Assembly: GCA_001949185.1 (NCBI GenBank)
Contig: BDGG01000004.1
Coordinates: forward strand, 800,278 to 864,277
Length of the DNA stretch: 64,000 nt
Direction: 5' to 3'
From: Ramazzottius varieornatus
Lineage: Eukaryota > Tardigrada > Eutardigrada > Parachela > Ramazzottiidae
Shown here piece by piece: positions 55,308-64,000 of the stretch. Made by a program: the position numbers and the translations under genes. The notes beneath the pieces are model-generated. The model was not told the DNA's origin. It did no database searches and saw only the letters and a list, made by a program, of their open reading frames with translations. Each line of letters begins with the position of its first letter. Position 1 is the first letter of the stretch.

Positions 55308-56853
55308 GGTGGATCCGGATTATGGCGAGTGTTGACTCGGATGACCGCAGAAGAAGAAAGCTAACGAGGTAAGACAGAATGATCAGATGGATGTTGGGGA
55401 GTTCTAGGTCTGAACTCTGAAGTAGTGAAATTTACCGAAAATTTATTTCAGGGTCAGGCTTGTGAAAATTAAGCGCAATCAACAATCAGTTGACCTGGTC
55501 CCGCCGGAAGTGGAACAAAGGAATCTAAAGTACTTCCGTTCGAAACGAACAATACGTACAAGGAAGTGAGGGCCGTATATGTTCACCTGTTCCAGCGTGA
55601 CTGTGAATCCAGCGATGGATAACGAAAGGGAAGGCGGAGCCGCCCCGAAACGTTTGAAGATGGAAACCAGGCAAGAAGCGGCAGGAGAAACTTTGAGCAG
55701 CGAGTTTTCCGCGGTGGAGTTTCGGCAGCGTCTCTCATGTTATTTGCTGGAAGACATCTTCGCGTACCTGAGTTTACATACATACTGGTAGTCGTCCGTG
55801 CAGGTCAGAATGCAGTTTCTGCGATATTTATGATCTGAAATCGTTGGTCCAGCCGGCGATCTTCGACTTGATCGCATATATATATATATCGGAAGTACCG
55901 TACGGAGAACTGGTAAGCTAGGCAATATACTCCAGGCTCTTAATACTCTGTACAGTGCTTGTTTGTCTTAAACAGGCAAACTAGTTTGAGAGAGGAAGTC
56001 GGGTGCCGAAGATGGGCTTGTCCTGGTGTGAGCGGAAGTTGGATGTGGTGGACTGTGCTTTATTTGCTAAACTGCTGAACATCACTTCCGGAATACCCAA
56101 ACCGCCCTGCGACCTTCCAAAAGATTTAGAATTTGAGTTGCCGCTCGGGGCAGCAAAATTTTCATAACGTATTTTTTGAGGGGCTCTCATGTTTAGCTAT
56201 ACTTCAGGTAATATGTTCTATTGTGCAGCATCATCTCATAACCGTTTTTCATGTGGGTTTCCGAGGACAACAGAATGAAGCGCGCGAGGACGATGCGGTA
56301 TTTCAGCTCATCTGAATGGTCTACTTTGTACATGAGGGTTTTTCTTGCCGGGCGAAGTAATGAACGGCAAAACTTCATACTCATGTACGTTGCTCCAGAT
56401 ATCTTCGTACTTGTCCCGAAGATTTGAGAGTAGACAGTTTTAGCACGTTGAATGGATGCGTCATATCAGAAGAGGAGCTAGCAGAGAAAGTATTATAACT
56501 TTTAAAATACACATCTAGAGCGCAAGAGAGAACTGGCAGTTCAAAGAACGCAACTGTAGCGATAAGCGCTCTCTGCCAAACACTGTCTAACGGTTGGCGT
56601 TTATCGGAATCGGGAGGAAGATTACAGCACACACTGGGCGCCAGACTGAACGTGAGAAGATCAAAGTATAGACCAGAAGAACTTTTGGCTTGTTCAACTC
56701 CACATTTCCGACATCATTGCTTGTGTTTTCTAGCAAGGATTCTCATAAGTCCATCCGTGAGATCCTTTTACAAGCAGTTGTCTCCATCTGTTTGTCATCC
56801 TACCTTCCGTCAACCTTCCTGCTTGTCTGGACAAACTCGAGCGACATCTAACA
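55308..56853. other. Interval between DPH6 and the PDZ-LIM gene
   Basis: A divergent region of 1.5 kb. A plus-strand frame from the ATG at 55615 gives 58 residues (MDNEREGGAAPKRLKME). Minus-strand frames at 56384-56193 and 56190-55981 (the latter with GGLGIPEVMFSSLANKAQ) look coding-like and could be two exons of an unidentified small protein. I could not join them in phase or name a family. Confidence 0.35.
55981..56384 (-). other. Possible unidentified small gene (two exon-like frames)
   Basis: The frame at 56384-56193 begins MSMKFCRSLLRPARKTLMYK, basic like a mitochondrial leader. The frame at 56190-55981 ends FRSHQDKPIFGTRLPLSN before a stop. The composition looks coding, but there is no proven splice junction or recognised family. 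Confidence 0.3.
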
Positions 56854-59681
56854 ATGGCCCACGTTCCTCAAGGAGTCTTCAAGCTGACGGTCCGCATGCA
56901 ACGCGACAGCCCCAATATTCCATGGGGCTTCCGTATGCAAGGTACGTCCCTAAAATTAAAGCTCGAAGACTTCGCTGCATCGCAGTAGTTTACTTCTTCT
57001 TTGAAACCGTACCGGAAGAATCGCCTAAATAACGGTTTCAGTCGCTAAATTACTCTCAGAAAACTCATTTCCCTTGTGCGTCAGCTCATCCGAGCATCGA
57101 AGTGGTGCGCACTGCTATTTCCATTTTCGAAGTCGACCTCTCGACTTTGAGGATTGAATGGTTTCTGTTCCTGAACTCCCTATTCTCAACTGCAAGACAT
57201 CAAGATTCAACTAAGATGTTTCGTTCTCGTTTTCAGGTGGATCGGATTTCACCAATGTTCCTCTGTCCATCGCAAAGGTTTGTCTCGAACCGTGCGTATG
57301 CTGATCGGTTCTTCCGGCGCTAATTAGCTGCCGACGGACTATCTTTCTATCGCTGCAAGCGGAATCTGATTTGCTGTGGTATTTTCGTAATGGTGAAGGC
57401 GCTCGTTATGCAAGAGAATTTTTTATGAGGCGGAGCGACTGTGGTATGGTCTACGCTACTATTTTTATCCTTGTGTTTTGTGGGTTGTAGGTGACGCCGG
57501 GGTCTTTAGCGGAAGAGGTTAGTCATTCTTTCGTTTTGCGCCGGTTTTCAAATAACAATTTTTGCTCTTGTACAATTGAGAAAGTCTGCCTTGCGTTTTC
57601 GTAGGTTGGTTTGCAACCGGGCGATGTAATCACTGCGGTCGGAGATCCTCCAAACCCCGCGATCCACTGGACCCACGCGGAAGCTGAACAAGTCATCCGG
57701 CAATGCTTCGATTATTTGGTCGTAACCATTCAACGGTAGGACTGCCTTTTCCGTAATAGCTTTGTTCCGAGGAAATCATCGTCCGGAACTATTTTCTGCA
57801 GTACCAATCGCGAACACAAGTTGGTTCCTTGGTAGCCGGTTTTTACATCGCTATTGATACAGTAGCAGCCTTGCACATCGTGCTGTAAATCACCATAAAA
57901 AGGTGGCCGTGCAGTACGTTGGGGGGTTATTCTCCGTCAGCACTGCTTCTGTGGAAATAACTTAATCGAAACAGGCTGTCCTGTTGGATTCTATTCATTG
58001 TTTTGCCTTTTGATGTTGACCCTAATGTTCAGTTTTCCAGAGGTGGCGGACGAACCTGGGAGATAGGTCGAACTGCCGCAGCCGATTTGCCACAGTCCTC
58101 CGGCTACCCGCTGAACTCGCGCAACGCTGCTGCTTCGACCATCTCAGCGGCCTTGCCCGGAGCCAGCAAATACGGAGGCGGTTCTGTCCCGGCCTACAGT
58201 CAAAACACCGGAAACACCTACGTCCAGCATTCTTTGGCGGCCAACAAGCAGGAAGCGCTGCCCATCGGCGCCGGGCACAACCGCACTGCCAAGCCCTTTT
58301 CGGGAGCGGCGGCCACGTACTCTGCCCAGTCACCCATCATTCACAACCCATACAACTCACCCATGGGACTGTACTCCCAGAACAACGCTATGGACGCCTA
58401 TAACGCGCATGCTTCGGTGCTGTTGGGACCTGGTCAAGGAGGGTAAGTACTTGTCTTCGTATCCATGAAAGAGAGGCCGGTGCAAACGAAACGTATCTTA
58501 AGTGACGCACGCTGCCCGCCGATAAAGATGCAAACGTGCGCCACTGGGAAAAGCAATCACCTCCACAAAATTGCTCATCCAAGTGGCGCATTATTCTGGT
58601 GTTATTGGCGATCATCGTACGCCACTTGGAAAATAATATCATCTTCAATGGCGCACGCTGCTAGCCAACAACGATGCAAAAACGCACCACTAAAGATAGC
58701 GGTCTTGTACGTTTAGTTTGCCGGCCTCCCAAAGAACCTGATGATTGTAAAGCTGACTGAGTTTTGATGGTAGTACGACCGGACCAAGCGCGACCCAACA
58801 AGCGGTCTCCCAGATGGATCAATATGGAGATCAGTACGGCGGGTCCTTCGGTAACTCTGCCAACAACCGAGGCCAGACCGGCGGAGCGTACGGAAGTAAC
58901 AATGGTGCGACTAGTCCATCTATTGGTGGTCAGTCGTACCAATACAGCAACGTGCCGATCCGTTCGGTGCAGGCTCCACAAACCATGTCACCCGAACACT
59001 ATCAGCAGCCCATTAATCAAGTACCCAAATGTGCCATGTGTCAGAGCAGCATCGTGTAAGCAAGTCCCTCTGCCGTCACAACTAGGTCATTTTGTACAAA
59101 CATTCGCGCTGATGGAGGTCTTTCCGTAGTGGCGTCTTCGTGCGAGTTCGTGGGCAGCCGATGTGCGTTGGCTGCTATAAGTGCGCGAAGTGCAACATAC
59201 CGCTGAAAACTATCGGTAAGCTTTCTTCTGTTCATCGGGCTTTCCGGAGGAGAGACTACAGTAATATCCATGGTTCCAACTTTTATAGGACATTTTGTAG
59301 TGGACGATCAGTTGTACTGGTAAGCTGCGCTCATATTTCTTCTGGATAATCCCGGTATTTGTTGTCCACCCGGAAGTACCTTGAATTTTCGTCTTTCCAG
59401 TGAGCAACACGCGAAACAGTTGACAAGGTAAGCAATACTACCCTTTTGACCACAACACTTCCGATCACTTCCATGAAACCCATGTCCTTTCCTCCCTCGC
59501 TAGACCCGGATATGATGGATACCAGTCGAGTACCGTATATTCTTCCTAGGTTAGGCTTGATGATATCTGCTAACTAACACCAGGAAGTTTTGCTAACACA
59601 CTGCGCAGTCCGGCTTTGGCCGCGCCATGGAGAAGATTGTATCAGTTGGTGGTACGGTACAGAATCCCTATGGAAGAGTGA
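56854..59681 (+). CDS. ALP/Zasp-type PDZ-LIM protein
   Basis: Ten exons join in phase from the ATG at 56854. The PDZ domain is spread over exons 1-4: FRMQGGSDFTNVPLSIAKV, TPGSLAEE, VGLQPGDVITAVGDPP, HAEAEQVIRQC. Exon 5 (58041-58444) is rich in Ala/Ser/Gly/Tyr and holds the ZASP motif YNSPMGLYSQNNAMDAY. Exons 6-9 encode one LIM domain: KCAMCQSSIVGVFVRVRGQP, GCYKCAKCNIPL, HFVVDDQLYCEQHAK. This order matches ALP, PDLIM and insect Zasp proteins, which bind alpha-actinin and organise Z-discs in muscle. The usual His of the second zinc ligand group reads Cys (MCVGC instead of HPEC). The C-terminal tail after the LIM domain is short and differs from vertebrate ALP. Intron 58445-58773 holds three hairpin elements. 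Confidence 0.93.
58494..58700. repeat. GTGGCGCAC hairpin family, three copies in tandem (PDZ-LIM intron)
   Basis: Three hairpins in a row: AAGTGACGCACG with CGTGCGCCACT (58500-58546), CCAAGTGGCGCA with TACGCCACTTGG (58579-58629) and AATGGCGCACG with ACGCACCACT (58647-58691). A CCTCCACAAAATT spacer recalls the outer arm of the 36767 copy. Confidence 0.88.
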
Positions 59682-60052
59682 CGTTCAACTTTCTGTTATT
59701 TCTAGTCCCATTCATACCATTACATACATGATCCGAGTCATGTACTGCGTTTTTGTATCGCATCGCCTGATGATAGTGGAATCTCCTTGTCCTTCCCTGC
59801 CCACGAAATTTTCGCATGTCTCATCACGAACGATATTCATCGTATTTGACCCTTATGATAGTCACTCAGTGGCTGTGCGTTGAAACAACCGCAAATAAAC
59901 TTTATTGTCTGTCAGAGAGAGTCTGCAACTATCACGCAATAGTAAAAGTGGTCGTCAATATATATTCTTAAGAAAACTCACACCGGGGAAAGAGGATAGT
60001 AGGCTGCAACTTTTACCTCAAATACTTGACAGCGAGAGGGATAACAGACTGT
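59682..60052. other. Convergent interval, PDZ-LIM / UBR
   Basis: No gene. AAATAAA at about 59893-59899 is a candidate polyadenylation signal for the PDZ-LIM gene. Confidence 0.5.
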
Positions 60053-63000
60053 TCAAAAGTGATACCAGTCAAAGCCCGCTAAAGTACCGTTCTGATCCAT
60101 GGCGTGCGAGACCTCGTCAGCAATGTCGTGGTGCATGTAGTGACGGTACAGTTGATCCAAGCGTTCCTGGCTCAGATGCAACGGATTTCCCCTCCTGCAA
60201 ACCGATGTGAACATTTACCAAGCCTCACTTCTCTATGAATTCAAACACACGGATCCGAACTCCCACCCACCTCAAGTAGGGATCAGGTTCGCCATAAGCA
60301 TCGACGTACGGCGAAGCTCCAAAGCAGCCTTTGTTCGAGCCGTGCAACATCAACACCTGATTTTCCCGAACCCTGCGGAGAAAGTGATCGTTTCGAATTT
60401 CAGTTTTTCCATCTACAACGTGCAGACTGGGATTATCTACCTGAGGAAGAGTCCGGTGCCGCCACCGCAAGTCAGCGAATGGTAAGTGCAGCCACCGATG
60501 GAATGGCCATTGTCCATCTTGAACTGGCAGCACATGGACTGACTGCACAGTAGCTGGCCGCAGACCAGACACAACGCCGGAGAACGTCGCTCGTTAGACT
60601 CGGTCTTGCATCTACAGTGGAACCTTGCTTGTGATAACGAAAGAGCCATCATACACTGCACACAAGAAACAGCAGTCTTACGTTTTTTGTGATGCGCGGT
60701 TAATGACGTCGACGAAGTCTTGGGGCAGTTGGACGAAAGAGGGTCGAGGTCGCGGATACCTACAAAGGCCGTTCCATCCACTTGACAATAAATTTCCCGT
60801 TTAGGGAGCTCTGGAAACCAACTCAGCAAGATTGTTTCTCCCAAGAGGCGCACGATTTTAAGTAGAAAGACTGGAGCCATGCGCCCCTTGGGAAACCAAT
60901 TTTGTTGTGCTAGTTCTTAAGTGGCGCATGCTCCAGTGTTATCGGCTGCAATCATGCGCCACTTGTAAAAACGATCGTGTAATATTTCTTGCGTTCGAAC
61001 CTACTTGCGAATAATGGAAGGACCGTGCTCGGTATTCTCTGGCGTCGTCGATATACGGAAGGGAGCCGCGAAGGAAGCCGTCATGAGCTGCTTCAGCGCA
61101 GAATTCTGGTCGAGAAGGTGGGAGAAAGACAGGGGAAGGTTCAGGTACGTCATCAGATCCTCGTACTCACTATCACAACTGGCTGCAAGTTGAAACAGAT
61201 CACACATTAGCCCGTCAACTCATTCGCGGAGTTTTTCGAAAACTAAGATAATCACGCGACGAAATACTCACGATTGTCCTTTTTGAGAGAGGCGGGGGCA
61301 GCAATGCCCGTCACGAAATGGTAAAACAACGCACACGACCGTAAGAAGGGCCAAGTGCCTTCCCGCACTAGTTGTGACAGTTTCTTGGGCACCTTCACGG
61401 GTCCTTCATTCGCCAAGGGTGGTCGTTTCCTGAAAGACACGAAAAGAGTGAGGTGAACCTTGGAAAGAAAGTGAATTGCGATGGGCCACGGTCTCCTGCT
61501 GTCCTTACCATACTGTTGCTCGTCGGTAAAGATCCACCAGCGCATCGCCAGCCGGTAAGCATTCTTCGGTATGGTACTCGCCATCTTGGTTCTCTTCTTC
61601 AAGACCGAGTAGAACTTGGGCGGCATGTAGAGCGTAGACCAGCGTCAAGATGAAGCTGTCGTAATTATCACCGACAGGTGGACGGCAAATCAGCACACCG
61701 GCGGATTGGCCAGTGAAACCTTCTTCGGTCCAGGGAAGCCATGGGAAAGCACAGGTCAGGTTCAGCTAAGGGACAGAACAAGAATACCGATAGAATTTCA
61801 GAAATGACACTGCACCTTACCAGAAGGGAGAAAGCGTCAAGGTGCAAGGGAAGAGTCGCGGCAGGTCGGAAGAGTGTCGCGAAAAGGGAGACTGCGTTCT
61901 CCGTCAAGACTTTGGGCTCGTAGGCGGCTGAAGTCCAGCAAGTAGCCCGAATCAGCGACTTTAGGCACAGGTACTGCCGCGACGAAAGCGACCCCAGCAG
62001 GGACTTTTTCTCGTTACGGAGACACTGCTCAATGCACTGGATAGAGTACGAACACGACGACCAGCCCACCGCGCAGCTGAGAGTTTCCTCCATCTCAGAC
62101 GACGTATTCATAATCATCTATATCCATCCAAGGAATAATTCAATCAAAAAGGCATCCAGAACAAAGAAACCCCAAAATAAAAAAGAAATGACCGTACAGT
62201 TTGTGGTACAGTGCAACTAACCTGATACACCTGTGTCTGAAAGGTTCTGATGGCTTCCACGAAGCCTTCGGTCACCACTTCTTCGCTGTAAGGAAACAAG
62301 TTCAAAAGGATTACAACAGTGAGTAGTGCCTTCATTTGGCCCTTTTTCTACGAAGACGATTGTCAAGTTGGTGCTGTGCCCTTGTTAGAATTCCCTAAAT
62401 GAAGCTCTTTCTTACTTTTTAACATCAATGCCGCGAAGTCGTTCGTTCTGCGCCGAGTCTTCCTGCACATTCGCCAACAGGCGGGCATATTCTCTAGCTC
62501 GAATATTACTTCTAACCAGTTTCCTCAAGTCCCGATACCGCTCTTCTTGATCGTCGTTCTGGATGACCATCATCGGACTGAGGTCGTTCCAGCCTCCTTT
62601 CTCGTCTGTCTCCATCTTCGGCATCTTCGGTACAGCCTCGCCGCTCCTTACTGCCTCCTCGTTCGGTCTGAACAGCACCTTCAAGCTTTCAATAAACGTA
62701 TCTAAGTTAACTGTACTGTCTTCCGCCGTGTCCATACTGTGGACATTCGCTTTGGGATTGGTCAGAGGGAAGAATGGGATAGCTGCGTTGCAGAGACGAC
62801 TGCACAACGGACAACGAAACTCGTTCTTGGTCACGTCAAAGCTGCCGTTGTTGCTTCTCAACCTGGTAAAAGCAATAAATCAACACACTGGACCGAACAA
62901 CGATAACACAAGAACAATCTGAGAGCTCGGCAAACGAGCTCACCAGACTGTCTTCCCAAGTGGCGCACGTTTTCATAAATAGTGGCTAGATCCGTGCGCC

Positions 63001-64000
63001 ACTTGGGAAACCGATCTGGCCGAGCTTGTTACTTGATGATCGACAGTGTTACCTGATGGTTCGTCGTCGTTCCCGTGCGACGACCGATTCGAAGTACGTC
63101 TTCCAGCACTTTGCATGCAGCAGATGACCACAGCTGCTAACATGGGGGGCGCACGATAGGTCGTTGCCCATCCACAAGGGGTTCCCTATCAATGCCTGGC
63201 TCAGTTCCTTTACGGACGTGGCTGGTTCTCTGACGAAGCGGTCCGCCACGGCTTGTTGGTCTTCTTGACTGAGGACTGTCGAGCGCTGAACGTAAGCCAC
63301 CGCCACAAAGGCTTCGAGGCTGAGGTTTACGGCGTGAGACTCGGAGCACAGAATGCAGGTATGCTTCTCGTCTAGGTCCTCTTCGATGTTGTGAAGTGAC
63401 CGATGGTTACCCACGGCGACGATCTTAGCCTTCGCCTCGACAATCATCCTACAAAAACCAACGGTATCACTTCCAAACATTCTAAGCTATGGTAAATTAT
63501 CAGAAAAAGTTTCACTCTATCGTTCGAAGCAACACGTTCATTCAGGCAAACCAGCAGTAACACCTTACAGAAGTTTTATCCTCATGCATACACCCTGTTC
63601 GGTATCTAGAATAGTGCATTTGTATGCAGGTGTGTGCCTGCATACACCACGCCATACATTTTACTGCTGTACATGCAGTTATGTCTAAAGTGGGTGACAT
63701 GCTTCCACTGCTTTCTTGTTCTCTCAGGTGACTTACGGTGTGACTGTTTCTGCTATAGAGATGTCTGGATTCTCCACCACCGATACTGGTTGTTCCAGAC
63801 TGCTTATTTCTTGCAAGTTATGCGACATGAAGCTCTTCTGCGCCGACTTCATCTGAGCCATGATGCGTTCCCGTCTAGCCACGGCTCGTTTCTTCTTCTC
63901 TTCAGCGTCCTCCTCGTTCTCTGCCGGCGAGGTGCCCATCATGAGCGCCGAACTCTTCTCCATGCTCCCCACCACCACATCCATACTTTCACTAGTGCGA
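60053..64000 (-). CDS. UBR2: UBR1/UBR2-type N-recognin E3 ubiquitin ligase, C-terminal part
   Basis: The gene enters from the right edge and stops at 60053. In order from the right: a basic helical segment KKRAVARRERIMAQMKSAQK (63900-63820) and a split RING-H2 region. The RING has CILCSESHAVNLSLEAFV, CGHLLHAKCWKTYFE and, in the next exon, FRCPLCSRLCNAAIPFFP. Central helical exons follow. The C-terminal UBR-like domain has ALCLVCGQLLCSQSMCC, the CGGGTGLFLR motif, NQVLMLHGSNKGCF, EPDPYLR, RGNPLHLSQERL and the end LAGFDWYHF. UBR1/2 proteins recognise destabilising N-termini and ubiquitinate substrates in the N-degron pathway. The UBR box and N-domain lie outside the window. UBR1 and UBR2 cannot be told apart here, so the symbol is tentative. 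Confidence 0.94.
60820..60978. repeat. GTGGCGCAC hairpin family, two copies in tandem (UBR intron)
   Basis: The first has CTCCCAAGAGGCGCACG and CATGCGCCCCTTGGG. The second has TTAAGTGGCGCATG and CATGCGCCACTTG, followed by TAAAAACGATCG. Both are in one UBR intron. Confidence 0.9.
62937..63030. repeat. GTGGCGCAC hairpin family copy, near-consensus (UBR intron)
   Basis: TTCCCAAGTGGCGCACG pairs with CGTGCGCCACTTGGGAA with no mismatch over 17 bp. Outer sequences CCAGACTG and GATCTGG continue the pairing. Confidence 0.93.
63622..63645. repeat. Small perfect hairpin in UBR intron
   Basis: GTATGCAGG, six-base TGTGTG loop, then CCTGCATAC. It is unrelated to the GTGGCGCAC family. Confidence 0.7.

Noticed and set aside
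55579-55791. Plus-strand frame with LLEDIFAYLSL resembling an F-box start
   Set aside because: It ends after 58 codons from its ATG and no following exon could be joined, so no F-box gene is called.
55873-55890. Short AT dinucleotide run
   Set aside because: Ordinary microsatellite; too short to be notable.
1-64000. Search for CRISPR arrays, bacterial operons or phage genes
   Set aside because: Genes are spliced and animal-type throughout; no regular direct-repeat/spacer arrays occur.

Overview
The window is nuclear DNA from a bilaterian invertebrate animal. Genes are split by many short GT-AG introns (mostly 50-350 bp) and lie on both strands. They include a goosecoid homeobox gene, an ALP/Zasp-type PDZ-LIM muscle protein, an MTA-type NuRD subunit, a receptor guanylyl cyclase and secreted Tyr/Lys/Glu-rich cuticle-like proteins. 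Together with a Tc5-type transposon this fits an ecdysozoan. A tardigrade or a related small-genome animal is my guess, but nothing in the sequence proves it. There are no bacterial operons, rRNA genes, convincing tRNA genes or CRISPR arrays.

Layout, left to right. 0-2 kb: 5' part of an ankyrin-repeat gene (minus). 3.0-5.4 kb: a Tc5-like DNA transposon with 171-bp inverted termini. 5.4-9.9 kb: gene-poor DNA with dispersed repeats. 9.9-12.8 kb: MTA homologue (plus). 14.1-15.4 kb: goosecoid (minus). 15.4-21.4 kb: gene-poor. 21.4-26.9 kb: receptor guanylyl cyclase with a degenerate cyclase domain (minus). 27.3-28.6 kb: EAPP (minus). 29.1-29.7 kb: MED22 (minus). 30.8-32.5 kb: YIF1 (plus). 33.1-33.8 kb: TIM17 (minus). 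34.6-37.8 kb: THOC1 (plus). 38.2-40.7 kb: two tandem intronless glycosyltransferases (plus). 41.0-42.9 kb: F-box/WD40 protein (minus). 43.4-44.7 kb: chromodomain protein (minus). 45.3-46.3 kb: non-autonomous TIR element. 46.8-48.3 kb: coiled-coil protein resembling the kinesin light chain N-terminus (plus). 48.4-52.2 kb: two tandem repetitive secreted proteins (minus). 53.6-53.9 kb: small 12-cysteine secreted protein (plus). 54.1-55.3 kb: DPH6 (minus). 56.9-59.7 kb: PDZ-LIM protein (plus). 60.1 kb to the right edge: C-terminal half of a UBR1/UBR2-type ubiquitin ligase (minus).

Most genes are unrelated housekeeping or developmental genes. Several encode nuclear gene-expression factors (MTA, EAPP, MED22, THOC1, chromodomain protein), but no shared pathway is evident. 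Local duplication explains the glycosyltransferase pair and the cuticle-like pair.

The most notable observations are: (1) a receptor guanylyl cyclase whose cyclase domain has lost both metal-binding aspartates, the guanine-recognition glutamate and the transition-state arginine; (2) a family of short palindromic hairpin elements built on CCAAGTGGCGCACG, found at eleven loci, ten of them in introns; (3) a young Tc5-type transposon with perfect TGA target duplications but a broken transposase; (4) a 1-kb TIR element packed with ATTGCAGATCTGCAAT palindromes; (5) a 267-bp tract shared with one mismatch by the two cuticle-like genes. Apparent single-base frameshifts in goosecoid, the cyclase ectodomain and one glycosyltransferase may be real or may be assembly errors.
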